Below are positions 51,177-61,708 of a stretch of 64,000 nucleotides of DNA, piece by piece. A program made the position numbers and the translations under genes. A model generated the notes under the pieces. It was not told the DNA's origin. It did not search any database and saw only the letters and a list, made by a program, of their open reading frames with translations. The stretch comes from Pseudoips prasinana (lineage: Eukaryota; Arthropoda; Insecta; Lepidoptera; Nolidae): positions 28,556,001-28,620,000 of the forward strand of contig OX621255.1 in the NCBI GenBank assembly GCA_951640165.1. The letters run 5' to 3'. The stretch's first letter is position 1, and each line of letters starts with the position of its first letter.

Positions 51177-51598
51177 ATTAAATGCTTGCCTTTCACGCCT
51201 CAGGCCGTGGGTTCGATTCCCATCCAGGACAGATATCTGTGTGCATGAAAATATCTGTTTGTCCTGATTCTGGGAGTAATTATCTATATAAGTATGTATT
51301 TACAAAGGAGAAGTAATATCGCACTAATATTATAAAGGCGGAAGTTTGTGATTGTGTACATATGTTTGTTACTTCTTCACGTCTAAACGGCTGGAGCGAT
51401 TTAAATAAAATTTGGTATGGAGTTAGTTAACACCCTGGATTCACGTATACGTTGTAATTTATAAAGTTTAACGAAGGTAAAACCGCGGGGCACAGCTAGT
51501 ATGTAATATATCAGTTATCAGGTTTCCATAGTACAAGTTATTGCTTAGTTTGGGATCAGATGGCCGTGTGTGAATAATTTCCCGGTATATTATTCTGA
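51177..51598 (+). mobile_element. tRNA-headed SINE (subtype 2) interrupted by a Helitron-like element
   Basis: The head and body run to AGAAGTAATA (51318). They resume at 51500 with TATGTAATATATCAGTTATC and end ..GTGTGTGAATAATTTCCCGG. The order across the gap equals the intact copy at 36692-36962. Confidence 0.8.
51319..51499 (+). mobile_element. Short Helitron-like element with exact A/T insertion
   Basis: A 181-bp element from TCGCACTAATATTATAAAGG to CCGCGGGGCACAGCTAG, flanked by A (51318) and T (51500). There is no target duplication, as expected for rolling-circle insertion. Confidence 0.85.
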
Positions 51599-51754
51599 TT
51601 CCTGTCTATTCTAGTCTATCCAAGGCATATTGATGTACTCTGAACCTGTAGCCTAGTATTGTAACTGGCCCAGTGTTGATTTACAAATATTTCCACTGCT
51701 CTAATTACCACCCGGGCGGAATTAATTTGAAGTGGGATTGACAATAACTAGCTT

Positions 51755-51880
51755 TTTTTATGGCATATGGCGACAAACGAACAAGCGGGTCACCTGATGG
51801 TAAGTGATCACCGCCGCCCATGTACGCCCGCAACCAGAGGTGTCACGGGTGCGTTGCCGGCCTTTAAGAGTCAGCAAACA
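51755..51880 (-). mobile_element. LINE 3' end (family of 11885-15170)
   Basis: Minus-strand CTTAAAGGCCGGCAACGCAC, GCGGCGGTGATCACTTACCA, CAGGTGACCCGCTTGTTCGT. Only the 3' UTR side is present. Confidence 0.75.
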
Positions 51881-52560
51881 AGCGTTGCTGACCCTCCCCC
51901 CCCCACCCCAATAAGCTCTGGAAACCTTACTCACACGCAGAAACACAACACTAAAGAAATTAATCTTATTATTAAAGTATGTCTTCTGTAAGGTGGAGGT
52001 ACTTCCCCACTCGGGCTGCTCTTTGAGCGAATGAACGCTGTGCCCTATCCCTCTTGAAAGCTACTAATATATACTTCTTTATGATGAATTGCTTGTTTGT
52101 GATTAATTGGGTACGTATTTAGTCAGTTATAATAAGTGTACTATAAACTTATGGATCCTCCTAAGTAGGTAGTACTTTCAAAGAATAGATCAAGGAGTAT
52201 ACCGAATAAATTAAGATAATATACAACTGAAAGCCTATCATGATTCAGTTGGTTTGAAAATAATTTATCAATAACTCTACTTTGAACATTTGAACGTTTA
52301 ACCACTGGAAAAGTAGGCTTTCTGTGTAATATAGAAAAATAGCCAGATGTAAAGAAAATTACTTTTCCATCATCAGCGGTCATAGTGATAACTATTACTG
52401 CTATTTGTATGAATTTATACACAGATATATTATCAAAATAATTACAAACAGGAGAACTTAGTAATAGTAGAAGAGTTAGTACTTAGTAATACTAGTAGCT
52501 TAGTTTATTAATTCTTCGAACTCATTTACTTAAGTCCTTTCGTTTCCATGTTATCTATAC
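51881..52560. other. Unassigned AT-rich stretch
   Basis: A minus frame at 52141-52422 is open for 93 codons but has no motif I recognise. Nothing else is seen. Confidence 0.3.
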
Positions 52561-52865
52561 AAAATTGTATACAAACCTAGTTATAATTTGGGTGAGTATT
52601 TAATACTAAAGTGAGGTATTCTATTTAGTAAAATTTACAAATATTCATTGTATATTTATTCATGATATTGTCACGTCACTGACATGACCTTTTTTCAAAC
52701 TTGTGAAAAAGATATTAGTGCAGCATAGTATTAAATTTCGTAGCATAAAATTCGTGCAGCGTAATAAAAATAAATAAATTTATTAAATAATTAAACCACA
52801 AAATCTAAAATAGAATAGATATTGTTATAATGTTTTGACATACCAACCTATACTTTGAAAATTGC

Positions 52866-53782
52866 ATGTTTATTGAAAGCTCTGGGACTTTTTCAACCGA
52901 AACCGCAACAGATCGGAACATGGAAAATTCATCTGTCAGCGCGCATGTAGACGCGCATCGTTACAACGAAGCATTTGGTCAACTTACTAACGAATTACAG
53001 TTACTGCGTTTAAGTGTAGAACAGATGAATTGCAATATTAAATCTTTAACCGACCTTGTAGAAAAGTGCAGTACCCGCCTTGATGGTTATGAAATGAGAC
53101 TAGGCCAAGCGGAAGTAAAAATTACTTGTCTTGAAAAGAAAGAAGCTGATAAGAATACAATTATTACCAACCTGGAGTGCACGATAACCGAACTTCGGCA
53201 GCAGATAAACAACGAAACTCAAGCTAACCTCCGCAACGAAATCGAGATAGCCGGTATCCACGAGAACACAAACGAGAATCCTCTTCATATTGCTCGCATT
53301 ATCGCCAGCAAAATAAGTGTCTCCATAATGAAAATGATATCGATTACGTAAACCGTGTAGGACCCCGTCGCCGTAGGAATGAAGACATCGCTTCTCAAAA
53401 TTCAGAAGAGAAATCCTTACCTCGCCCACTTGTCATCCGCTTTACTCGACAACTCAAACGTGATGAATTTCTAAAAGCCGGTAAATCCAGACGTAATCTT
53501 ACTAGTGCCCACATCGAAGTACCAGGCACAAAACGCACAATTTACTTTAACGAACGTTTAACCCGAGAAAATCGCCAGTTATTTCGGGAAACTCGTATGC
53601 GATATAAAGAAGCTGGCTACATTTTTTGTTGGATCAAAAATGGCCTTACGTATATTAGAAAAAAAGAAGGCACTCCTGCAATTTCTATTAAGACCATGGA
53701 AGATCTCAAACGTCATACAGAAACGGAACCCGAACGTCAAACCGATGCAAAATGTGAAAGTCACGAACCAGAATCTGGATAA
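52866..53782 (+). pseudogene. LINE ORF1 with FP25K-like domain, one frameshift
   Basis: The first part (52866-53351) has an N-terminal Ser/Thr-rich stretch and a coiled-coil-like region (LQLLRLSVEQMNCNIKSLTD, LEKKEADKNTIITNLE), then IEIAGIHENTNENPLHIARI, the beginning of the FP-like domain. The frame changes near 53305-53335. The domain continues in the +2 frame to the stop at 53782: IDYVNRVGPRRRRNED, PLVIRFTRQLKRDEFLKAGK, RTIYFNERLTRENRQLFRET and FCWIKNGLTYIRKKEG. The layout matches ORF1 at 39056. A single indel appears to be the only break. Confidence 0.75.
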
Positions 53783-54213
53783 GGTTATGAAACTCGTTAA
53801 TTTTAATTACCAGCTATGTGTTAAAATATGTAAAAGTAATTCCTTAAACCCACAATATTACCATCTTTTATCGCATTTCTCTTTAACCAACATTAAATTC
53901 GTAACTCGCTATTTTAGACCTATACATTATTTAGAACCTACACAAAAATATCTACCTCTAAGCCCCTCATACTTCTTCTTCCTCTTCATTTCTGTAAAGT
54001 TTTCTCTATTATTACTAAGTTTACCGGCATTCAAACAGCCACTTAATTACCATCAGACACAACACCGCGTGCTTAAATCTAACACAACTGCTCGCTGCTT
54101 TTTATTACTATGTAAGTATTCTACTACTCAAGATCGTGCAAAAAATAAATACAATAAGACAGTCATACGTCAAGAATCCTCCACTTTACTAACATTAATA
54201 TTTTTACTTAAAA

Positions 54214-57159
54214 ATGGCATTACTTAACGTATTAGATACTTTAGACAAATCTACTGAAATAAACTGTCTTACTCTAGAATCTGTAGATGCATGCAAAAGT
54301 TTATTTCATGACAATGTTTTCAATTTTAAGGTATTAACCCTAAACATCAGAAGCCTTCAGAAAAATCTAGATTCTTTTATTGTTTCACTGAATCGGCTAG
54401 ACTCAGGGATTGACGTAATAGTTCTCACGGAGTGCTGGTTATCTGAAAATTCTATTCTAGGTATGATCTCAGGTTACAACGTATTTCGATCCAATACTCC
54501 CAAAAACAAGTGTGGTGGAGTTGTTATTTACGTTAAATCATGTCATATGGCAACAGTAGCAGATACCGTAATTAAGGATGCTGATAACTTGTCTCTCATT
54601 ATCAATGATAAAATCTCCATAACGGGTATTTACCGTTCCCCTTCCACTACAATTACTGACCCTTTTATAACTTCTCTGGATCACTCATTAAAAGATTTAA
54701 CTATTCACCCCTTTGTCATAATTACCGGTGATATCAACATTGATATCTGTTCAGATAGTAATCAAGCTGCGGAGTATCTATGTTTGATGGCATCGCATGG
54801 TTTATTACCCGCAATAACAAAGCCCACTAGAGCTACTGCATGTCTAGATCATATGTTCATAAAGTCATCAAACTCAGTTATCGGTACTGTCTGCAAGTCG
54901 TCCATCACGGATCACGATATTATTATCGGAGGCCTTTCAATACCTACACGTATTTCTAGCAAAAATGTTACTCGCTGGAAGGAAAAGATAAATTTAGACG
55001 CCGTTGTAGCTGAAATTAACTCTGTCGACTGGACACCAGTAGTTAGTAACCACTGTTTGGACTCGGCTATAGAAAACTTTAACACCATTCTAAAAAATAC
55101 TTTTAAAAAACACACACGCACAGTAAAGCTGTCTCGCAAGAAGGCCCACATACAGCCCTGGATGACTTCTGGCCTTTTAAGATGCACACGTCACCGCGAC
55201 AGATTACATCTTGCATGCAGAGCTCATCCCAACGACACCACTAAACAAACTATATATATCCGGTACCGTAATTATTGCAACAAGCTCCTTCGCAAAATCA
55301 AAATAGACTATCACACAAAGTTAATATCTGAAAATTCGAGAGATCCGAAAGAACTATGGAAAACCATAAAAAACATAACAGGAACATCTAAGTTAAAGGC
55401 TCATCCGTCTGAATTAATTACTAAACCATACGCAACGAGTACTATATTAAATTACTGCAATCAACATTTCACTACTGTTGGCGAAAAATTAGCTAGTACG
55501 ATTCTCACTAACACTGATAACACTCTTGACTCACTCGTTAGGAAATACACACCAACGTTCACCAATAACCACTCTTTCTTCCTAGAACCAACAGATCCAT
55601 CAGAAATAAAATCTATTATCCTTCAACTTAAAAATGACAGTGCCCCTGGGCCCGATTCTATTAATGCTCTTTTTCTTAAGAAAACACTCAGCTCCATACT
55701 TACCCCACTAACACACATTTTTAATCTCAGTTTCAAAACCGGTGTATTCCCTGAAGTCTGGAAGGTTGCCGCCGTATCCCCCATCCATAAAGCAGGCCCT
55801 AAATGCGACCCAGAAAATTACCGCCCTATTGCTTTGCTTAGTGTAATTTCTAAAATATTAGAAAAAATTGTCAACCACCGTTTTGTAAAGTTCATGGAAA
55901 AACATCTGCTTATATCCGATAACCAGTTTGGATTCCGGAGGGGTAAATCTACTGAAAATGCTGCAACAACACTACTTAATAAAATAGCCACTTACATAGA
56001 AAACAAAGAGAATTGTCTTGCAGTGTTTCTTGATCTAGCCAAGGCCTTTGACACAGTTTCAATAGATTTACTTTTAAAAAAGCTAGAGGCTTCTGGAATT
56101 AGAGGAATTCCTTACAACTGGTTTAAGAGCTACTTAAGCAACCGTAAGCAATACATAAAAATAGGTAACCAAACCAGCGACCAGCTAGAAATTGGTTTTG
56201 GTGTCCCACAAGGCAGTATACTAGGGCCCACACTATTTATATTGTATATAAACGACATTGTACGCTTACACATAAACAACTCAGACATTGTCACATATGC
56301 AGATGACACAGTCATATTATTCCATGATAAATCATGGGAACGAATGTTTCAGAGCGCTAACGTAGGTATGTCCGAGGTTGTTAACGCTCTCAACGGTAAC
56401 TTACTAACTCTGAATATCCAAAAAACTAAACTCATAGCCTTTTCTAAATCATCGATATCCAACCCGCCCTTAAACCTTACCCTAACCATACACTCCTGTC
56501 CTTTTAATTCTCACTTTACTTTACCGGTTTGTTCTTGCAAACCAATTCAGCCTACCTCCTCCATTAAATATTTAGGAATCATAATAGACTCAACACTCTC
56601 TTTTAAATCACACATCTTTACAATCACGGGCAGGGTTCGTAAACTCATATATATTATGAAAAATCTTCGCGACTGCCTCCCTATTGACTTACTACGCAGA
56701 GTATATCTAGTTTTATGCCAACCCATTATTCAATACTGTATATCAGTTTGGGGAAGCGCTGGGAAAAGCTATTTAGTTCTTCTTGAAAGAGCTCAACGGG
56801 CATTACTAAAAGTAACATTAAAAAAACCTTTCCGCTTTCCCACAGACACTCTATATGAGATTATTGAAGTACTTCGCGTTAGACAACTTTTTATTCTACG
56901 AGCGATCACCAGCGCTCATAAAAATCTCCACAATAGGCCTGATTATGACGAAATTATATCAAAACGGGTTTTCACAATACCACTTCCACCCTTTAACTCC
57001 CTCCTCGCCCGACGCTGTCCAGTTTTCTCCCATCCTCACTCGTACAACAAAGTATCCGCTATTCTAAACATCAAAAATCAAACTTATGGTAAACTACATA
57101 TCACCTTAAAAAAATGGCTTCTCTCGTTAAATTATACCGAAACTGAAAATCTTGTCTGA
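54214..57159 (+). CDS. LINE ORF2: endonuclease-reverse transcriptase, open frame
   Basis: 981 residues without interruption. Endonuclease in about residues 38-240: VLTLNIRSL (N44), VLTECWLS (E73), GIYRSP, IITGDINIDIC (D173, N175), CLDHMF and ITDHDIII (D233, H234). Reverse transcriptase in about 515-770: VSPIHKAGPKCDPENYRPIA, FLDLAKAFDTVS (D607), GFGVPQGSILGPTLFILYIN and TYADDTVIL (YADD 695-698). A C-terminal QYCISVWGSAGKSYLVLLER region follows. Catalytic residues look complete. With ORF1 broken the copy may not mobilise itself, but its enzyme could in principle act on other RNAs such as the tRNA-SINEs whose tails resemble its 3' UTR. Confidence 0.9.
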   Translation: MALLNVLDTLDKSTEINCLTLESVDACKSLFHDNVFNFKVLTLNIRSLQKNLDSFIVSLNRLDSGIDVIVLTECWLSENSILGMISGYNVFRSNTPKNKCGGVVIYVKSCHMATVADTVIKDADNLSLIINDKISITGIYRSPSTTITDPFITSLDHSLKDLTIHPFVIITGDINIDICSDSNQAAEYLCLMASHGLLPAITKPTRATACLDHMFIKSSNSVIGTVCKSSITDHDIIIGGLSIPTRISSKNVTRWKEKINLDAVVAEINSVDWTPVVSNHCLDSAIENFNTILKNTFKKHTRTVKLSRKKAHIQPWMTSGLLRCTRHRDRLHLACRAHPNDTTKQTIYIRYRNYCNKLLRKIKIDYHTKLISENSRDPKELWKTIKNITGTSKLKAHPSELITKPYATSTILNYCNQHFTTVGEKLASTILTNTDNTLDSLVRKYTPTFTNNHSFFLEPTDPSEIKSIILQLKNDSAPGPDSINALFLKKTLSSILTPLTHIFNLSFKTGVFPEVWKVAAVSPIHKAGPKCDPENYRPIALLSVISKILEKIVNHRFVKFMEKHLLISDNQFGFRRGKSTENAATTLLNKIATYIENKENCLAVFLDLAKAFDTVSIDLLLKKLEASGIRGIPYNWFKSYLSNRKQYIKIGNQTSDQLEIGFGVPQGSILGPTLFILYINDIVRLHINNSDIVTYADDTVILFHDKSWERMFQSANVGMSEVVNALNGNLLTLNIQKTKLIAFSKSSISNPPLNLTLTIHSCPFNSHFTLPVCSCKPIQPTSSIKYLGIIIDSTLSFKSHIFTITGRVRKLIYIMKNLRDCLPIDLLRRVYLVLCQPIIQYCISVWGSAGKSYLVLLERAQRALLKVTLKKPFRFPTDTLYEIIEVLRVRQLFILRAITSAHKNLHNRPDYDEIISKRVFTIPLPPFNSLLARRCPVFSHPHSYNKVSAILNIKNQTYGKLHITLKKWLLSLNYTETENLV

Positions 57160-57544
57160 ACTCTACAACTACTCTTACGAAGCACGTTCTCACTTCTCTC
57201 TGTTTCTCTCTCTATCTCTCTTACTTTCTCTCTTCTTTCTACACTTACACACATACAACCCTCATTAGTTCATAAGTTTAATTTTATTTTACACTAGCTC
57301 CCTTGCTTATTAAGATTAGTGATTTTGATCTCACTATGTTAATATGTATCGAACTGTGTTGTAAATTTTCTTTATTTAGTTGATTATGAATCTTGTCCAT
57401 GTAAACCTGTATTATAATAAGTACAACCCGTGTGATCGGTACCCAAGATACAGGCACAATGCCTAGTTTGGGACCAAAGTTATTTTTAACACTCTGTGAA
57501 GTTTTACTGTAATAAAGATATTCTTATTCTTATTCTGTTATTAC

Positions 57545-57760
57545 TTATTTAATGCTCCATGATAATAACTTAATACAAGCAAGCTAAATATCACTACTAT
57601 TATAAAATAAATTTTAAAATGGTTTAACAATCCGTGTACCTAAATATCTATATGTAACTAGAAATAATAACTGTATTACTACAAACATGTTCTGACTATT
57701 TACAAGCGCATTTTTAAAGTCTACGTAAATAAAAACCTATTTTATTTTATTATAGTCAAT
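57545..57760 (+). repeat. Retroposon family with AATAAAAACC 3' end, intact copy
   Basis: ATAACTTAATACAAGCAAGC, TCCGTGTACCTAAATATCTA, CTACAAACATGTTCTGACTA, GTCTACGTAAATAAAAACCT. The GTGTACCTAAATATC segment near 57631 is the empty site for the pogo-like element at 59435. Confidence 0.65.
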
Positions 57761-57796
57761 AAAATGTGGTTCAATGGACCTTTTATCACGCTAAGG

Positions 57797-57852
57797 TGGT
57801 ACTGGTACTGGAGATCGAATCCTTCGGGATTCGATCCCCAGTACCAGTACCA
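57797..57852. repeat. 26-bp hairpin with TTCG loop
   Basis: TGGTACTGGTACTGGAGATC... (57797-57822) pairs with 57827-57852 with one mismatch, closing CCTTCGGG. The arm includes GGATTCGATCCCCAG, which looks like half of a tRNA T-arm/box B. Confidence 0.85.
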
Positions 57853-58006
57853 GTAATCGATTTGGTGGGTTTTAATTCTTTTAAATTATTTCCTTCTATA
57901 TCAGGAATGAAAAATAAACATTCTAAATGTTTGAAATTTTGAACAATTTTAGGGATATATAAAGCAGTACATCGACATCAGATCCATCAGATTGATCGAC
58001 ATCAGT

Positions 58007-58245
58007 CGACGGTCATCGCAGCCTAGTTGGTAGTGCTCCTGCCTACGAAGCTGGTGGTCCTGGGTTCAAATCCCGGTAAGTGCAATTATTTGTTTCTGAG
58101 TCATGGATGTTTCCTATGTATTTAAGTATTTATCTATCTATATAAGTATGTATATCGTCGCCTGGTACCCATAGTACAAGCTTTGCTTAGTTTGGGGCTA
58201 GGATGATCTGTGTGACATTGTCCCTAGATATTATTATTATATTAT
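58007..58245 (+). mobile_element. tRNA-headed SINE (subtype 1)
   Basis: Head CAGCCTAGTTGGTAGTGCTC with box B GGTTCAAATCC, standard body, and TTATTATTATATTATTA tail. Confidence 0.82.
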
Positions 58246-58317
58246 TATATATCAGATGGCCAGAGTTAATTCAACTGAACTTGAAGATGAATCATTATGT
58301 CAGCAAAATTATGTCCA

Positions 58318-58500
58318 CAGCTAGACAAAAGCCTCCCCAAAGAATGTCGGGATATGCCACAATCACCACGCTTGGCGCAAGGGTTGGCGATCGCAGTTTG
58401 ATTGTCATAGTTTCCCTCGGGACAATTTCTTCGCCCCCCCGCGGGATGAGATGGGGTGATGACATTCTACGCCGTCACCACAGCGAGAAGGCGTATCAAG
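58318..58500 (-). mobile_element. RTE-like 3' fragment, second subfamily
   Basis: Minus-strand order: CGTCACCCCATCTCATCCCG-like, GTCCCGAGGGAAACTATGAC, GATCGCCAACCCTTGCGCCA, GGGGAGGCTTTTGTCTAGCT. The TGATGATG tail is degenerate. Confidence 0.55.
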
Positions 58501-59334
58501 AAGAAGTAAAAGTGAATAGTATCAAAGTGATCAGTGTAAGTGATCGGTAAACTGTGTACATCGGGGCTCTAGCTCAGTGGGTAAGTGCGCAACGTGTGAA
58601 CACTCTCACAGTGCCTATCGCCAGTACTCTATAGTGATATACCAATTGTCACTGTCTACATCAATAAATGCTCTTTCTAAGAGCCTGACCTATTACTGTG
58701 TTAGAGGAAGTGCGCCATCATGTTACTGTCTGGAATTCGCATTGGAAGGAAGGAACTTCAAAACGTTAACATAATCTCAATTAAAAACTAAAATATAACC
58801 AGATTACGTATAAAGTCAGCTAGTTATAGAATATAATAGGTGTCTCTTTTGTAATAGTAGACTTGTAAAGTTAACACTCTAACCTGTAGGTGTACAATAA
58901 ATACCGTAAGTACGTACCGGAATTTATTAGTTACAAGAAAATACTTAGTCCTACCTAACGAGTTACATGAAACCTGTCTAGACATAGATCTCAGAAAGTT
59001 ATTATTAAATTATAGTTGTTAGGCGTGATTATATTATTATATCTTATGGTAGATTTTTCCAAACTACAGCGTAGCAATTAAATCTTTGAGTCTATGTCTA
59101 CGCCGCGCGACCGCGTCGCGTCGCCTCGTAACTAATAGTAGCTTCTACACGTAGCAACGAAAGCTTAAGTAAATCTTCTACGTAGCTACGCGAAGATTGC
59201 TGTTGTGTTATCTGGCAATATTTTTCGTAGTAGTGACGCAAAGCGTCTTCGAGAGTTATATATGTGTGCATTTGATATTACTTGTAATCAAGGGACTGGT
59301 TTGAAACATTAGTAAAAATATTAGACTTAAACTA
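58501..59334. other. Unassigned, with weak tRNA-like and CGTAGC-rich traces
   Basis: GGGCTCTAGCTCAGTGGGTA at 58564 resembles a box A, but no box B follows at a proper distance. 59095-59230 is rich in CGCGTCGC and CTACGTAGC motifs, like the TIR element at 19464. No gene recognised. Confidence 0.35.
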
Positions 59335-59434
59335 GATAATTAAACATAATCTCTTGACAATAACTTGATACGAGCTAGCTAAATATCATTTCTGTAATAA
59401 AATAAATTTTATAAATGTTTTCATACAAGATGTA

Positions 59435-61446
59435 AGGTAGGGCGGGGCTAATAGTCCCAATTTTCACTTTTAGCTCCATAAGTCTTAAAATTGAGTACTT
59501 ACTGCCAACAAAACATGTTGTATGAAACCTTACACAATTCAGCTTAACGCTTAAATAGTCGGAAGTGAGGATATTTATGTGATTTCCGAAAACTTTAGCA
59601 ACAAATGCAAAATGGAATTCTGTACTTTTTACCCCACTCACGGGGTAAAAAGTCCCAAGCTTGGGGTAAGAAGTCCGTACATCCTAATGGCTAGCTATTT
59701 AGGTATTTGCGGTCAGTTATTTGATCAAATCAAAATGCGTTATTTTTAAATCAATATCTAATAATATTTCTGTTTATTAAAATATCAATACAATCAACAA
59801 ATCTTAATATTTTAGTATAATCAACTTGAAATCCCATCTTGAAAACAATTAAACAAAACGAAACGTTCTAGCTTTGCTAATAAACATACACAAAATCAGT
59901 CTTTTATTATAATGTCAGTAATTTCAAACCTTTATTTATAATCAGCTAAGTATTTTGTAACTTCCTAATCATCATCGCTATCGCAATTAAGACAAATAAA
60001 ATTCAAATTTGATTTTAAACACACACATCATTCATGTGCCCAACCTTTGCAAATTGAACATTGAATCCACTGCTCTCCTGACTTGCTTTCTGAATAAGAT
60101 TCGCAGCATATAATGCAAAAATATTCTTCATCTTCAGAGGAAGATGACGGGCTATTCTCTTTTAAAATTTTCTTCTTTACTGTCATTTTCTTCTTATTTT
60201 CTTTAGATTTTCTCATTTTACTCTTCTCTTGTTCAATCTCTGACTCATTTTTTTTAGGAGTGTCAGTTAAAATAGTGGCTTTGCGACGTTTTCTGGTGTT
60301 TGTGGTTTTACGGGGTCCGGCTTTGGGCACAGGTAGAACGGCTATAGGGAAGAATACTGCTTTAGATGTGGAAGCTTGAGGAGATATTGCTCTCTGTTGT
60401 TGTATCGATTGTGCTGGCTGAGTTTGCTCTATACTCGATTGTACTGGCTGAGTTTCCGCAGACTCATTTATAAGTGGAGGTATATTTTCAGTGTTATTAA
60501 CATCAATGGGACGATCTGTTACTTGGAGCATAGTTTGCATCTGTGAATATTTCGCGATTAAATGGAGAAACACCTGATGCCTTAAACCCCTTGATAATAT
60601 TAACAGGCGAAAGAGCCATGGGTAATGCAGTACGGACCAGTGACGGTATGTCATATATTGACATGTTTTTCCTGCATTATTTCTCATCCATGAATCTTGA
60701 GCTCCAGACAAATAAGTCTTGAACGGACCAAAGACTGACACATCGAGAGGCTGTAGTTTGTGTGAGCAGTGACATTAGTGCCTTTTTCTCCAGATGTAAC
60801 AGAGCCAACGTTACGTTGGCCTTTTGCTGCAACTATTTTAGAAGGTTTTAATACAGTTGAAATCCCAGTTTCATCTACATTCCAGATAGAAGAGGCTGGA
60901 AATTTAGCAGCTAATTTCATAATGTGTAGCGGTGTAGTCCCTATATCTGTCCTTCTTTTATAATTACGCATCCTTTAAAAGAAAAAATACACAATTTAAT
61001 AAACATATCACTTCAATAAAACATAGGGGCTGAAAAGTCCTCTTGCGGGCATGAAGTCCCATCGGTGTACTTCTTGCCCCATATCTACGTCCAGTGATTT
61101 GCAAGTTAATAAAATAAAAACGGTTAACAACAAGAACATTTTATTACCATGCATTACTTATGGGGTAATAAGACTGCAATATGAACTTACCTTAATTTTT
61201 TCTTTACAGCCAATGTAGATCTATGAAAGAAACGAGATCCAACACTTTTTTTACTTTTGGGCGCGAAATAATTCCAATAGCCGTGTTACTCGCATGTGCG
61301 CTTTGCGACGACTGGCGGCTCGCGGCTTCGTCGTCGCCCCTCACCCCGCTTCAGATCACGTAGACCGTCTGTTTCTAGCGCGGATAGATACTGTAATATG
61401 TATGATGGGACTTCTTACCCTCCGGACTTCTAGCCCCGCCCTACCC
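59435..61446 (-). mobile_element. pogo/Tigger-like DNA transposon, internally deleted
   Basis: TIRs start (A/G)GGTAGGGCGGGGCTA on both ends. TA flanks both (59433-59434, 61447-61448). The internal minus-strand gene is a DDE_1-type transposase remnant. The length is 2012 bp. Confidence 0.8.
60028..60971 (-). pseudogene. pogo/Jerky-like DDE transposase remnant with C-terminal zinc finger
   Basis: The minus frame from 60971 encodes SIWNVDETGISTVLKPSKIV (first Asp strand of DDE_1 domains). After GTNVTA it jumps to HKLQPLDVSVFGPFKTYLSG in another frame, where the third catalytic Asp lies. The stretch with the second Asp is deleted. The C-terminal part has a Gln/Pro-rich linker, Lys-rich region (KKMTVKKK), acidic SSSSEDEE, then CIICCESY...WIQCSICKGWAHE, a Cys/His zinc-finger-like end seen in this family. 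Upstream at about 61200 a GTAAGT donor-like and at about 60972 an acceptor-like CTTTTAAAG could mark an intron; this is a guess. Confidence 0.75.
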
Positions 61447-61606
61447 TACCTAAATATCTATGTTACTAGAAATAATATCCAATGTATACAACTATATTAC
61501 TACAAACATGTTCTGACTATTTTAAAGTCTACGTGTATAAAAACCTTTTTTATTTTTTATTTTATTTATTTACATTTGTCTACACACAGCGCTATATATT
61601 ACAGCG

Positions 61607-61621
61607 CTTATATACTTACTT

Positions 61622-61693
<72 letters not shown>

Positions 61694-61708
61694 AAGTAAG
61701 TATATAAG
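61607..61708. repeat. Palindrome with (TA)33 core
   Basis: An 18-bp arm CTTATATACTTACTTTAC (61607-61624) and its exact complement (61691-61708) enclose 33 TA units. Confidence 0.95.

Larger units (their letters stand above)
52600..57537 (+). mobile_element. Near-full-length LINE (CR1/Jockey group)
   Basis: ORF1 (frameshifted), intact ORF2 and a 3' UTR ending AATAAAGATATTCTTATTCTTATTC are present in order. The 5' boundary is uncertain (between about 52560 and 52860). It is related in plan to the LINE at 38437-43732 but clearly diverged. Confidence 0.85.
59335..61560 (+). repeat. Retroposon family copy split by a pogo-like element
   Basis: 59335-59434 (TCTTGACAATAACTTGATAC ... ATACAAGATGTA) and 61447-61560 (TACCTAAATATCTATG ... 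CTACGTGTATAAAAACCTTT) together form one copy of the family at 57545-57760. Confidence 0.7.

Noticed and set aside
52141..52422. 93-codon minus-strand open frame
   Set aside because: No recognisable domain. In AT-rich DNA this length alone is weak evidence for a gene.
58560..58600. tRNA gene from GGGCTCTAGCTCAGTGGGTA
   Set aside because: No box B or T-arm is found at the required distance.
61482..61707. Plus-strand frames with an Ile-Tyr repeat
   Set aside because: They translate the (TA)33 microsatellite and are not genes.
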